Shown here piece by piece: positions 27,870 to 35,855 of a DNA stretch of 64,000 nucleotides. The position numbers were made by a program, and so were the translations under genes. Numbering within the stretch: the first letter of the stretch is position 1; each line of letters starts with the position of its first letter. The notes below the pieces were generated by a model that searched no databases, was not told the origin of the DNA, and worked only from the letters and a program-made list of their open reading frames with translations. Origin of the DNA: Bifidobacterium callimiconis (GTDB lineage: Bacteria > Actinomycetota > Actinomycetes > Actinomycetales > Bifidobacteriaceae); NCBI RefSeq assembly GCF_003952005.1, contig NZ_QXGJ01000001.1, positions 372,001 to 436,000 of the forward strand, given 5' to 3'.

Positions 27870-28127
27870 CTACCTGTTGAGGCTGGTGGTCACGTGCTGC
27901 TGCACCTGTTCCACGCCGGACTGCAACAGCATGTGGCCGGGGACGGTGGTGAGCAGGAACGACAGCGCGGCGGCGATGATCGCGGTGAGCAGGCCGGTGA
28001 TGAACCGGATGACGATCTTGAAGACGGCGACGGCCACGATCACGCCGACGATGACGGTGACACCGGTCTGTACGATCTGCGGCAGACTTCCATACCACAG
28101 CAGGATCTGGTCGATGGTCGATTGCAT
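27870..28127 (-). CDS. Small integral membrane protein
   Basis: An 85-residue protein made almost entirely of two hydrophobic helices (TGVTVIVGVIVAVAVFKIVI and LTAIIAAALSFLLTTVPGHM) joined by a short basic turn, ending in a polar helix. No known family. ATG at 28127 follows AAGGAGTC. It immediately precedes the 751-residue gene and may anchor that complex at the membrane (inference). A hairpin lies in its leader. Confidence 0.8.
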   Translation of the reverse strand: MQSTIDQILLWYGSLPQIVQTGVTVIVGVIVAVAVFKIVIRFITGLLTAIIAAALSFLLTTVPGHMLLQSGVEQVQQHVTTSLNR

Positions 28128-28140
28128 GATGCCGACTCCT

Positions 28141-28191
28141 TATGACAGACAACGTAGAGGGATGGTCCCCAACCTCTCATCTGCTGTCATA
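28141..28191. other. Inverted repeat in the leader of the small membrane-protein gene
   Basis: TATGACAG (28141-28148) pairs with CTGTCATA (28184-28191), and an inner GAGG/CCTC can pair as well. It lies directly upstream of the ribosome site of the 85-residue gene. It could be a regulator site, an RNA leader structure or a weak terminator after the 145-residue gene. Confidence 0.5.
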
Positions 28192-28215
28192 GTAGCCGAC
28201 GTGTGGGCCAAGCGG

Positions 28216-28653
28216 TCAGAAGCTGAACCAGTCGCCGCTGAGCGGGGAATCCTTCAGCGCCTGCTGGAAGACCTGTTCGGCCTTGCCGCGATCGTACTCG
28301 CTGTACTCGGCGATGAACTTGGCGAACTGTTCGGCCGTGACCTTCTGCGAGGAGATGTAGAAGTCGCCGCCCTTGCCGATGACGGCGCTCCATTCGATGT
28401 CGACGAGGCTGCTGCCGCTGTGGTCGTTGTAGACGATCATCCAGTATTCGGCCCATTCGCGACGGTCGAAGAAGCCGCCTTCGGTTTTGGTGACCGGCCA
28501 TGCGGGTCGGACGCTGGCGGCCCTGACGTTGATGCCGCGGCAGGTCAGGCCGATCTGTTCGGCGGCCGACGTGAACTCCTTTGCCGCGGCCAGGCAGAAG
28601 TCAAGGCACTCCTGGCGGTCGTTCTTCAGTCCTTCGATGTTCAGTACTCCCAT
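28216..28653 (-). CDS. Unknown 145-residue protein
   Basis: A soluble alpha/beta protein with no recognised family: an N-terminal helix (ECLDFCLAAAKEFTSAAEQIG), a beta-rich centre (EYWMIVYND, VDIEWSAVIGKGGDFYI) and a C-terminal helix (AEQVFQQALKDSP). It reads like a small, compact domain found alone. ATG at 28653 follows GAAAGGAATC. It lies in the leftward series between two small membrane-protein genes. Confidence 0.82.
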   Translation of the reverse strand: MGVLNIEGLKNDRQECLDFCLAAAKEFTSAAEQIGLTCRGINVRAASVRPAWPVTKTEGGFFDRREWAEYWMIVYNDHSGSSLVDIEWSAVIGKGGDFYISSQKVTAEQFAKFIAEYSEYDRGKAEQVFQQALKDSPLSGDWFSF

Positions 28654-28783
28654 GATGATTCCTTTCGGTTGTTGGTTTTTGGGGAAGTAAAGAGGGATTG
28701 GTTGTGCGGGGTAGAGGGGGGCGAGCTCTCTCTGTTGCGGCGGGAGTCTTCTGATGGGCAGTCCGTCCTAGGCCCCGGCCGAA

Positions 28784-28838
28784 GCCCTCCCTCTGTCGCG
28801 GCGGGGCCGCGACATCTCCCTCCCTTGGAGGGAGAACG
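28784..28838. repeat. Intergenic repeat unit, copy A
   Basis: A structured element in the 252-base gap between two island genes: CCTCCCTCT, then a hairpin GTCGCGG/CCGCGAC, then CTCCCTCC-TT-GGAGGGAG and AACG. The paired CTCCC/GGGAG arm plus a GTC...GAC stem is the layout of a dispersed intergenic repeat seen again twice nearby. Confidence 0.65.
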
Positions 28839-28845
28839 CGTGGTT

Positions 28846-28899
28846 GTCGAGCTGGTCGAGTCCGGTGCCGACATATCTCTCTCCCTTGAAGGGAGAACG
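28846..28899. repeat. Intergenic repeat unit, copy B
   Basis: A second, shorter copy in the same orientation: a GTCG...CGAC stem, ACAT, then TCTCTCCCTTGAAGGGAGA and AACG. It starts right after the stop of the 112-residue gene, where the last hairpin could end transcription. Confidence 0.6.
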
Positions 28900-28905
28900 C
28901 AGGGG

Positions 28906-29244
28906 TCAGCGACCGGCGACTTCGGCTTCGCGCAGCTCGGCGCGCAGCTCGGTCAGCTTCCTCTCATGCTTCTGCTGCTCCTTGGGCAGGGTGACGATCT
29001 GGTAGACCGCCAGGCCGAGGGCGCCGATCGCGAAGACCCAGAGCGACTTGAAGATGATGTGCGTGAGCTGGGTGAACAGCAGCACCGCCAGAAACGCGCC
29101 CACGAGGAAGACGACGAAGAGCAGCGTCGCCTGCGTGGTGTTCTTCTCCTCCTCGGCGAGTTCCTTGCGGATCTCGTCCGAGGTGCGCGGCCCGTTGGCA
29201 GTGGTATTGGTGGCGGCGGTGGGGTTGGCGTTGGCGTTGGTCAT
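28906..29244 (-). CDS. Small two-helix membrane protein with coiled C-terminus
   Basis: A 112-residue protein: Asn/Thr-rich N-terminus, a short charged helix (DEIRKELAEEEKN), two membrane helices (LLFVVFLVGAFLAVLLF and LWVFAIGALGLAVYQIV), and a charged helix KLTELRAELREAE that may form a coiled coil. The same layout and a closely similar end occur in the 105-residue protein at 32582 on the other strand. ATG at 29244 has an AAGGACATC site. Confidence 0.82.
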   Translation of the reverse strand: MTNANANPTAATNTTANGPRTSDEIRKELAEEEKNTTQATLLFVVFLVGAFLAVLLFTQLTHIIFKSLWVFAIGALGLAVYQIVTLPKEQQKHERKLTELRAELREAEVAGR

Positions 29245-29358
29245 GATGATGTCCTTCGTTGTGAATGATTGATAGTGATTGAGATGTCTTTTGCCGTGCT
29301 CCGTGTCCGCTCCGAGGAGAAAGACCCCGGTGACACGAGCGTGGCCATTGCTTCGCCG

Positions 29359-29411
29359 TGCTCCCCTCCCCGGGAGGGAGCTGTCACGTGCAACGTGACT
29401 GAGGGAGGGAT
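29359..29411. repeat. Intergenic repeat unit, copy C (inverted)
   Basis: The third copy, in the opposite orientation to A and B: GTGCTCCCCTCCCCGGGAGG, then GAGCTGTCACGT gcaACGTGAC, then TGAGGGAGGGA. The stem GTCACGT/ACGTGAC corresponds to GTCGCGG/CCGCGAC of copy A, and the stem sequence differs while the pairing is kept. Confidence 0.68.
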
Positions 29412-29426
29412 CTATTACCCGAACGG

Positions 29427-29765
29427 TCACTTCTTCCCGACGGAGTCCCAGTCGACGCCGTTCTGAATGGGCTCGTCCTGGTTCTTGGTGGAGGTGGAGC
29501 CTGCGGTCGCACCGCAGTAGACCTCCACGTCGGTGCCGATGGCGAGCGTGCCCATCACGCTGCTGGTCGAGTCGAATCCGTGCTCCTCGATCATCTTCAT
29601 GATGGCGTCGCTGCGATCGTTGTAGTCCAGCTGCCCGTATTCCTCGCAGGTCATCTTCGAGGCCTTGCTGAACGGTCCGCAGCCGCTCAGCATGGTGGCG
29701 CACATCGTCACTCCGGCGACGCCGGCCAGAATCCTCGTCATGGTCTTCGCGGTGGTCTTCTTCAT
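29427..29765 (-). CDS. Small lipoprotein, possibly HdeA-like
   Basis: A 112-residue lipoprotein: signal peptide ending in lipobox MLSGC (Cys about residue 29). The mature part contains MTCEEYGQLDYNDRSDAIMKM and later VYCG, a pair of Cys residues and a DYNDRSDAI helix reminiscent of HdeA/HdeB-type small secreted proteins. That similarity is weak and by eye only. ATG at 29765 follows GGAGAACG. It is the second-last of three lipoproteins in the leftward series. Confidence 0.85.
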   Translation of the reverse strand: MKKTTAKTMTRILAGVAGVTMCATMLSGCGPFSKASKMTCEEYGQLDYNDRSDAIMKMIEEHGFDSTSSVMGTLAIGTDVEVYCGATAGSTSTKNQDEPIQNGVDWDSVGKK

Positions 29766-29855
29766 GGTCGTTCTCCTTGGTCTGATGGGGGGCTTTCCCG
29801 CCCGTGGTGTGCGAGCTGCCCTGAATATGTCGCGGGTCGGGATGAATCGGATATG

Positions 29856-29894
29856 AAAAAACGAAGACCCCGAACGAAGCGGGTTCGGGGTCTT
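29856..29894 (-). terminator. Rho-independent terminator of the lipoprotein gene at 29906
   Basis: A perfect 12-bp stem AAGACCCCGAAC/GTTCGGGGTCTT (29864-29875 with 29883-29894) is followed on the minus strand by six Ts (29856-29861). It separates the paralogous lipoproteins from the rest of the leftward series. Confidence 0.93.
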
Positions 29895-29905
29895 GGAACA
29901 CGGGA

Positions 29906-30997
29906 TCAGATGCCGTCGGTCTTGGCCAGAATGTAGCAGTCCGGCCCTGAGTCGGCGTTCTCCGCCCGTTCCAAGTTGGCGCCGGCATTGTATGGCGTTT
30001 GAGCGTAGCCCTCCTTGATCGTGTACAGGCTCGCCCAGCCGTCGGGGTGGCGTAGGGCGTCGATCATCTGATCGGAGGCCGCCTGATCGATGGTCAATGA
30101 ACCACCGCAGGACTGGCCCTCGTTCAGACAGCTATCGTCTTCGATGGATTCGCCCGTATTGAACTGGCGGGTCTCCACGATGGAGCTGTCCTCATCGGCT
30201 CTGATGGGAACCGATGCAAGAGGAGGGATCCAATACTGTTTGCCTCCGATGATGTAGGATTCGCACTGTCCGTCATCGCCCGTCGCGCTGCTGCACGGAT
30301 TCGTGGAATACAGCGGCTCCACGGTGCCGAAGTACCCGGTGATGCTGGTGTCCTTGTCCTCCCAGTTGAGAGGAGCCTTCTTCCCCGCCGTCGTGTTGGT
30401 GATGGTGAAGTGCGTGACGCCGGAGTCCCGGTAGGAGATCGCCACCGTGCCGGGATCCCCCTTGGTGGTGTCGACCGACGCGGACATGTTAAGGCCCGCG
30501 ATCTTGACGCCGTACGTGTACCCCTCGTTGCTGGTGATGGTGTAGGACATGGCAGGCAGCTTTGCACGGTAGGAGGCGATTGCCGCGGTCAGGGCGGTAT
30601 TCTGATCGCTGAACGTGGTGCTGGCCTTGTTCAGCTTGTCCGTGGCTGACTGGTATGACGCGGCATCGCTGTCGGGCAAATCACTGTCCACGGATGTGGA
30701 CGAATAGACCTTCTGCGTCTTGTCGATCACCGACTGCAATGTGGCGGAATCGTCGGTGGAAGCGGCGTCCTTGATCATGAGCTGGGCGTCTTGCAGGGCC
30801 GATGACAGCTCGTTTCGAGCTTCCCCGGCCGTTTCCAGTGCCTGTTCCCAGTCGTCGCGCATCTGTTCGCTGGCGGCCTGCGTGCTCTGTGAAGATTCCG
30901 CATTGGATTTCGAATCGCCTGACTGCCCACAGCCGGCCATGGCGAAGACCGTCATGACGCAGACGAGTGCGGCGACCGTTCGGTTCGCCCTCTTCAT
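29906..30997 (-). CDS. Lipoprotein, paralogue 1 of a tandem pair
   Basis: A 363-residue lipoprotein (lipobox MAGC, Cys about residue 23) with a Ser/Gln-rich linker. A helical region of about 100 residues follows (WEQALETAGEARNELSSAL ... TALTAAIASYRAKL), then a beta-rich domain starting MSYTITSNEGYTYGVKI and ending YNAGANLERA...CYILAKTDGI. No known family. Four Cys in the C-terminal half (CSSATGDDGQC, CLNEGQSC) may form disulphides. It aligns over its whole length with the next gene. ATG 30997 follows GGAGAAC. Confidence 0.85.
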   Translation of the reverse strand: MKRANRTVAALVCVMTVFAMAGCGQSGDSKSNAESSQSTQAASEQMRDDWEQALETAGEARNELSSALQDAQLMIKDAASTDDSATLQSVIDKTQKVYSSTSVDSDLPDSDAASYQSATDKLNKASTTFSDQNTALTAAIASYRAKLPAMSYTITSNEGYTYGVKIAGLNMSASVDTTKGDPGTVAISYRDSGVTHFTITNTTAGKKAPLNWEDKDTSITGYFGTVEPLYSTNPCSSATGDDGQCESYIIGGKQYWIPPLASVPIRADEDSSIVETRQFNTGESIEDDSCLNEGQSCGGSLTIDQAASDQMIDALRHPDGWASLYTIKEGYAQTPYNAGANLERAENADSGPDCYILAKTDGI

Positions 30998-31117
30998 TGT
31001 GTTCTCCGTTTCTCGTCATCAAGATTGGACATGCCCAATCGTCATTGCAAAGGGGTGGGGCGAGTGCCCGGATGCGCGGCACCGACGTCTCGCGCTTCAT
31101 CGTCTTACGGACGCCGA

Positions 31118-32218
31118 TTAGATGCCGTCGGTCTTGGCCAGAATGTAGTAGTCCTTATCCCACAGGTCGTGTTTGACCGCCCGTTCCAGATTGGCGCCGG
31201 CATTGTATGGCGTGCTGTACGAGATTTCCATCACCGAGGCCCAGCCGACGGGCTTTCGAATGGAGTCCGCCACCTGCTCGGAGACGTCCTGATTGGAGGT
31301 TTCCGTGAACTTGTTCGTCTTCTCGTCGGGATACCAACCGGTACGCGGCATCAGCGTTCCGGAGACGGATTCGCCCACCGAGAATTTCGCCATAGATCTG
31401 AGCGTGTTATTCTCATCCGGAATGACTACGGCAGCGGACTCGTAGTAGTCCCAATAGGTTTTGTCCCCGATACTGTACGAACGGCAGGTGGCGTCGGTAA
31501 TCAGGGGGTTGGCCTGCCCCATAGTGGCGCACAGATTCGTGTCATACAGCGCAACCAGATCGCCGAAATACAACGTGCCGACCGACGCGTCGGGGTCGTT
31601 CCAAATGGCAGGCGCCTCCTTGCCCGGCGTGGTGTTGGCGATGGTGATGCCCAAGGTGTCCGCAACCCAGCTGTCGATCGTCACCGTGCCAGGCTGTCCC
31701 TGCTCCGTGTCGATGGACGCGCGCATGTCGAGGCCGCTGATCGACACATCGAAGGTGTATCCCTCGTTGCTGGTGATGGTGTACGACATGCTGGGCAGCG
31801 ACTTCTTATATGATTCGACGGCGGCGTTCAACGACGTGGTTCGCTTCTCGAGCTTGTCGGCGATCTTGTCGAGCTTGTCGGCGGCTGTCTTGTACGCCTC
31901 CACGTCGGAGGGTTCGCTGCTGTCGATGCTGGTTCCGGTATAGACCTTATACGCCGCATTGATCGTCGACTCCAGTTCGGACACGCTGCTGTCAAGCGCG
32001 TATCGGGTCAGATCGTTGGCATCGGTGATCGCCGTTTTCAGATCATTCTGACTGTCGGTGGCCTTATACAGCGCGCTGCTCCACTGCGTCTTGGCCTCCT
32101 GGGCCTGTTCCTCACTGGACTGGGAGGACTTCGCATCGTCGGACTGGCCACAGCCGGCCATGGCGAAGACCGTCGCGGCACAGACCAGCGCCGCGATCAT
32201 GGTATTGAGTCGCTTCAT
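31118..32218 (-). CDS. Lipoprotein, paralogue 2 of a tandem pair
   Basis: A 366-residue paralogue of the preceding entry: same lipobox MAGC, the same helical stalk (KLDKIADKLEKRTTSLNAAVESYKKSL), MSYTITSNEGYTFDVSI and the same YNAGANLERA...YYILAKTDGI end. Upstream leaders of both genes also resemble each other (GACATG/GTATG ... TCATTGCA/TCACTGCA ... GTGCC), so the duplication unit included the control region. ATG 32218 follows GGAGAGCACG. It starts the leftward series; the intergenic space to its right is the divergent control region. Confidence 0.85.
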   Translation of the reverse strand: MKRLNTMIAALVCAATVFAMAGCGQSDDAKSSQSSEEQAQEAKTQWSSALYKATDSQNDLKTAITDANDLTRYALDSSVSELESTINAAYKVYTGTSIDSSEPSDVEAYKTAADKLDKIADKLEKRTTSLNAAVESYKKSLPSMSYTITSNEGYTFDVSISGLDMRASIDTEQGQPGTVTIDSWVADTLGITIANTTPGKEAPAIWNDPDASVGTLYFGDLVALYDTNLCATMGQANPLITDATCRSYSIGDKTYWDYYESAAVVIPDENNTLRSMAKFSVGESVSGTLMPRTGWYPDEKTNKFTETSNQDVSEQVADSIRKPVGWASVMEISYSTPYNAGANLERAVKHDLWDKDYYILAKTDGI

Positions 32219-32581
32219 CGTGCTCTCCTATCTCTGATGGTCGGGAGATCGCACACCGGACGCACCACATGGTTGTGCATGCACACGGGTATGTCGATCA
32301 TCACTGCAGAAGGGAGGAGGCACGTGCCTCGAATGGGAGACCTCAATGTCTTCCGAAAAGTGCTCCCAGCTTATAGTTCGCTCCTGACAAGGGGGTGTTT
32401 GAAACACGATCGATGATAGAATACAAGTGTTTTCAAGGCATTCGCCCTCCCCCTCTCCCCCGATCGGTCACTGCCCGCATAGATGCGGACGTTCCTGATT
32501 TTTTCGTATCCGAATTGCGCGATGACGCGACATATTCAGGCCGACGACATTCTCAGGAACACATAGGAAGGAACGGCGATC
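32219..32581. other. 363-base divergent control region of the island
   Basis: No gene is seen here. It separates leftward lipoprotein genes from the rightward series. Two palindromes are visible: TGTGCATGCACA (32274-32285) and GTGTTT-G-AAACAC (32395-32407), either of which could bind a regulator. A TAGAAT element at about 32417 may be a -10 box for the rightward genes, but no well-spaced -35 could be placed. Confidence 0.55.
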
Positions 32582-32899
32582 ATGACCGACAACCAGCCCA
32601 TCCGCGACATCCACACCATTCAGAAGGAGCTCGACGAGACCGTCAACACCACGCCGTTGAAGGAAATGCTGCAGGCGTTCGGTCTCGCACTGCTTACGGG
32701 CGTGCCCACATTCCTCTCCTTCCAGCTGTACATCACAGTCCCCCGATGGACCTGGTTCTCGCTGCTGGTCACCCTGTTCTTCCTCGGAGCCGGCGTGTAC
32801 TTCCTCGTCACGATGGGAACACGCGGCGCGGCCCGTCAGGAAAAGATCGCGAAACTGCGCGCGGAACTCGACGAGGCCCGCCGGGCACAGCGTTACTGA
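32582..32899 (+). CDS. Small two-helix membrane protein, paralogue of the 28906 gene
   Basis: A 105-residue protein: charged N-terminal helix (IRDIHTIQKELDET), two membrane helices (GLALLTGVPTFLSFQLYI and FSLLVTLFFLGAGVYFLV) and a charged C-terminal helix KIAKLRAELDEARRAQ. The layout, (I/Q)xKEL at the start and KLxxLRAEL at the end match the 112-residue protein on the other strand. ATG 32582 follows AGGAAGGAACGG. It opens the rightward series. Confidence 0.82.
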   Translation: MTDNQPIRDIHTIQKELDETVNTTPLKEMLQAFGLALLTGVPTFLSFQLYITVPRWTWFSLLVTLFFLGAGVYFLVTMGTRGAARQEKIAKLRAELDEARRAQRY

Positions 32900-32943
32900 A
32901 CCGGCGTTACGACGCACGAATTCGATCAGGAAGGGAAACGATC

Positions 32944-33393
32944 ATGGAAATCCTCGGCGGCATCATCTTTCTGGCCATCATCATCGGAATCGCCTGGCTA
33001 TGGAACACAGCGGAAAACGCGTTCAACCGTCACGTGCTCAGCCGCGGCGAATACCGGGCCGAGCAGGAGCTGACGAATCAGAAGTTCCGGTATCCATGCC
33101 ACGCCAACAGCAGCATCATCCGACCGTTGCTCGACAACTCACCGCTGGGATCCTCGTTGGAGATCTCAACCGATACGCCGGACGGCGTGATCTTCCTCTA
33201 CCGGCCGCTGCTCACCCCCGAGTTCTACGCATGCCTGGAATATCCGACCTCCGGCAACGGCACCGCCACCTTCGAGTTTCTCAAGTGGACCGAATCCAAC
33301 GGCGTGGCCACCCACACGTCGGAGATGAAGACACTGAAGGCCTGGGTCGAGGACGTGCTGTTGCAGGCCGACCGTGCGGCGATCCGGCAGTAA
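32944..33393 (+). CDS. Unknown membrane-anchored protein
   Basis: A 149-residue protein with a single N-terminal membrane anchor (ILGGIIFLAIIIGIAWLW) and a soluble C-terminal domain rich in beta strands (SSLEISTDTPDGVIFLYRPLL, TATFEFLKWTESNGVATH). A helix closes it (MKTLKAWVEDVLLQADRAAI). No known family. ATG 32944 follows GGAAGGGAAACG, giving better start evidence than the long upstream frame. 44 bases after the previous gene, so likely the same transcript. Confidence 0.82.
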   Translation: MEILGGIIFLAIIIGIAWLWNTAENAFNRHVLSRGEYRAEQELTNQKFRYPCHANSSIIRPLLDNSPLGSSLEISTDTPDGVIFLYRPLLTPEFYACLEYPTSGNGTATFEFLKWTESNGVATHTSEMKTLKAWVEDVLLQADRAAIRQ

Positions 33394-33460
33394 GCCGATA
33401 GCAGGACAGTAACGGCTCCGGGTTCACACCGAACATTCGCGTCGAAGAAAGGAAACAATC

Positions 33461-33856
33461 ATGAAGGAAACCACCACGGCAATCGCCGTCAACACCACCC
33501 ACAACACAAAGACGCCGGTACGCATCGTCGCGGCGCTGTGCGCCATGCTGATCGCACTGTGCACGCTCTCGGGCTGCGGCTCGTTCAACATTCAGGGCAC
33601 CTGGCAGAGCGTCGGCGAAGGCACCTGGGGGCAGGTGATCGGCAAGGGAGCCACCGTCACATTCGACAAGACCACCTGCAATCTGTTCAGCCCGCGCGAC
33701 ACATACCTGCTGGAGAAGAACTCGGACAACACCTACAAGCTAACCGTCACCGGACTGCTCGGCATGGGCGGCACGTTCACCGTCACCCCGGACGGCAACG
33801 ACCGCATGACGTTGAAATCCGGCGACATCGTGCTGGAGTTCCAGCGCATCGAATGA
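33461..33856 (+). CDS. Lipoprotein
   Basis: A 131-residue lipoprotein with lipobox LSGC (Cys about residue 39). The mature part is short and beta-rich: FNIQGTWQSVGEGTWGQVIGKGATVTF ... LEKNSDNTYKLTVTG ... DRMTLKSGDIVLEF. GTWQ plus an alternating strand pattern suggests a small lipocalin-like or beta-barrel fold, which is inference. ATG 33461 follows GAAAGGAAAC. Third gene of the rightward series. Confidence 0.84.
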   Translation: MKETTTAIAVNTTHNTKTPVRIVAALCAMLIALCTLSGCGSFNIQGTWQSVGEGTWGQVIGKGATVTFDKTTCNLFSPRDTYLLEKNSDNTYKLTVTGLLGMGGTFTVTPDGNDRMTLKSGDIVLEFQRIE

Positions 33857-33964
33857 TCGTCGATAGTCCTCGCTCGGCGTGCTCGACCGGTTGATCGGGC
33901 ACGCCGGGCATACGTATTTCCGCAAACGACACAACAATCATCGAACACACCCAAGGAGATCATC

Positions 33965-35755
33965 ATGGAACCGATGTTCTGCAAACGATGCGGCAAGCCC
34001 GTCACCGCCGGCAGCCAGCAGTGCGAGGCATGCGGGGCTCCACTGACACCGCAGCATGGCCCTGACATGGCGAATGGCCAGACGCTCCCGGAACAGGCCT
34101 CTTCGCCCATGGGCACGACCGGTATACCGCCCGTAGGTGGACCGCCGCATCAGCCTCGGAAGAAACCCACCAAACGTCAGCTGACCGTCGTCGGCATCGT
34201 CGTGGTGGCGGTCATTACCGTCATCGCACTGATCGTGGGCGTCACGACATGGCGGCACGCGCAGGACGGCACGTCGTCCGCCACCGCGTCGGCCACGCAA
34301 TCGTCATCGGCGACCGCTTCGCCCAGAAAGTCCAGCACGCCGAAACCGACCGTCTCCGCCACGCCGCAGGTGAGTTCGGTGACGATGACCAGCGTCATGT
34401 GCAACGGACGGGCCACAGACGTGCGGTGGAACTGGACCGGTGGCGCGATGGCCAGCAATCCTCTGGCCTGCTACAGCGATTCCAACCTCGCCAATGGAAT
34501 CCTCACGTTCGGCCTGTGGACGCCGGCCATGACGCAGTCCAAGCAGTTCACCGTCACCCTGGCCGAATCCGGGGAACAACTGGAAAGCATGGGCAGCGAC
34601 TTCATCCAGATCGCCGCGACCTACGGCGACAAGCCCGACGTGTACCTCATATACGAGATTAGGACCAAGGCCGTCGGCACCACCCCGGAGTCCGTTCACG
34701 CGTACGTCAGCCAGCTCAACGTGGAAACCGGCAAGCTTGGCAAGCGCATCGATCTGAATACCGCATCAGGCAATGAGAGCAACGGCGAACAGGATTACGG
34801 CTACAACTTCATAGCCTCATCCGATATCGCCATCGCCATAGACAAGAGCTGGACCACACAATCCGCTGGCCCCGATGGCAACAATGTGTACACGAACCAT
34901 CATCAGGTACTGCGAATCCACGACAGCGAAATGATGGTCCTGCAGACATTCGAGCAGGCGGAAGATCAGGAACCGTCGATTGACGTTACGGCGTCGGGGG
35001 CCGACGATTTGTATCTGAGCGGAACTCGACTGTTCTCGATTGAGGACAATAAGCAGATCGGCACTCTCTCCTGCATTCTGAATTCGGATTCCTACAGTTG
35101 CGGAGGATACAGCACCATACGCAAACTTTCCGACACCTATTACGCATACAGCACCGGCTTCACCGGCTCCTATATTTTCAATGCCTCAGACGGCACGGTG
35201 CGGCAGATGGAAAACGTTCTCGGCATAGAGCCGAAGGACAGTGTTCTGTATACCGACAACGTCGCAGCCTGGGAGCAATGTTCCGATGGCTCACTGTACA
35301 TCTGGATGAGCAGCAAGCGCGTGTTCACCATGGATCCGGATCTCAAGGTCACCGAGGTGCTCAACGGGGATCAGTGGAGCCGATTGCTGGACGGGTACGG
35401 GAACGGGCTCGAGGGCGTCAATTATTTGAACAAGACCCTATACGCGCGAACCACCGACGAACGTATCGTCGTCGATGCGCAGGGGCAGACCGTGGGCCGG
35501 TATACGGCGCATCCCAGCGGAAGCTCAAACTATGGGACCTCCCCAGATCCCACCGCGACGAAGTGGATCCTGTGGTTCGTGGGAGACACACCCGCCGTTA
35601 CCAAGGGGCAGGAACCGGGATCATCGACCAGCTCCAGTTCAAGCAGTGCGAGCGGTTCAAGTGATACGAGCAACACAAGCAGTCCGAGCGGCACGGGCGG
35701 CTCCGGCAGCGGCTCATCCTCGACAGGCACGTCAAGCGGCAGTTCCTCGGACTGA
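33965..35755 (+). CDS. Zinc-ribbon membrane protein with Ser-rich tail
   Basis: A 596-residue protein: N-terminal zinc ribbon CKRCG...CEACG (Cys 6, 9, 20, 23), a Pro-rich linker, one membrane helix (about 73-93, VVGIVVVAVITVIALIVGV), a Thr/Ser-rich linker, and a large extracytoplasmic domain of repeated beta segments (about 135-545; e.g. VYLIYEIRTKAVG, GADDLYLSGTRLF). The pattern fits a beta-propeller or similar fold. The last 50 residues are Ser/Gly/Thr repeats. No signal peptide, so it is a type II membrane protein with the ribbon in the cytoplasm. ATG 33965 follows CAAGGAG. Confidence 0.86.
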   Translation: MEPMFCKRCGKPVTAGSQQCEACGAPLTPQHGPDMANGQTLPEQASSPMGTTGIPPVGGPPHQPRKKPTKRQLTVVGIVVVAVITVIALIVGVTTWRHAQDGTSSATASATQSSSATASPRKSSTPKPTVSATPQVSSVTMTSVMCNGRATDVRWNWTGGAMASNPLACYSDSNLANGILTFGLWTPAMTQSKQFTVTLAESGEQLESMGSDFIQIAATYGDKPDVYLIYEIRTKAVGTTPESVHAYVSQLNVETGKLGKRIDLNTASGNESNGEQDYGYNFIASSDIAIAIDKSWTTQSAGPDGNNVYTNHHQVLRIHDSEMMVLQTFEQAEDQEPSIDVTASGADDLYLSGTRLFSIEDNKQIGTLSCILNSDSYSCGGYSTIRKLSDTYYAYSTGFTGSYIFNASDGTVRQMENVLGIEPKDSVLYTDNVAAWEQCSDGSLYIWMSSKRVFTMDPDLKVTEVLNGDQWSRLLDGYGNGLEGVNYLNKTLYARTTDERIVVDAQGQTVGRYTAHPSGSSNYGTSPDPTATKWILWFVGDTPAVTKGQEPGSSTSSSSSSASGSSDTSNTSSPSGTGGSGSGSSSTGTSSGSSSD

Positions 35756-35820
35756 CACGGCCCCTCCCCGGCCCAGCCTGGCCCAGCGAACCCGCACCCA
35801 TCCGAGCCGTACATCACCAT

Positions 35821-35855
35821 CCTTAGTGTGATCACACTGACTTTCCACACTAAGG
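35821..35855. terminator. Hairpin between the zinc-ribbon gene and mazG
   Basis: CCTTAGTGTG (35821-35830) pairs perfectly with CACACTAAGG (35846-35855). The loop side overlaps a second palindrome GTGTGATCACAC (35826-35837), so two exclusive foldings are possible. It lies between convergent stop codons; no long T-run. Confidence 0.6.

Noticed and set aside
28784..28899. Possible CRISPR or phage att repeats
   Set aside because: Units are unequal and internally palindromic, as in dispersed structural repeats, not spacer arrays.
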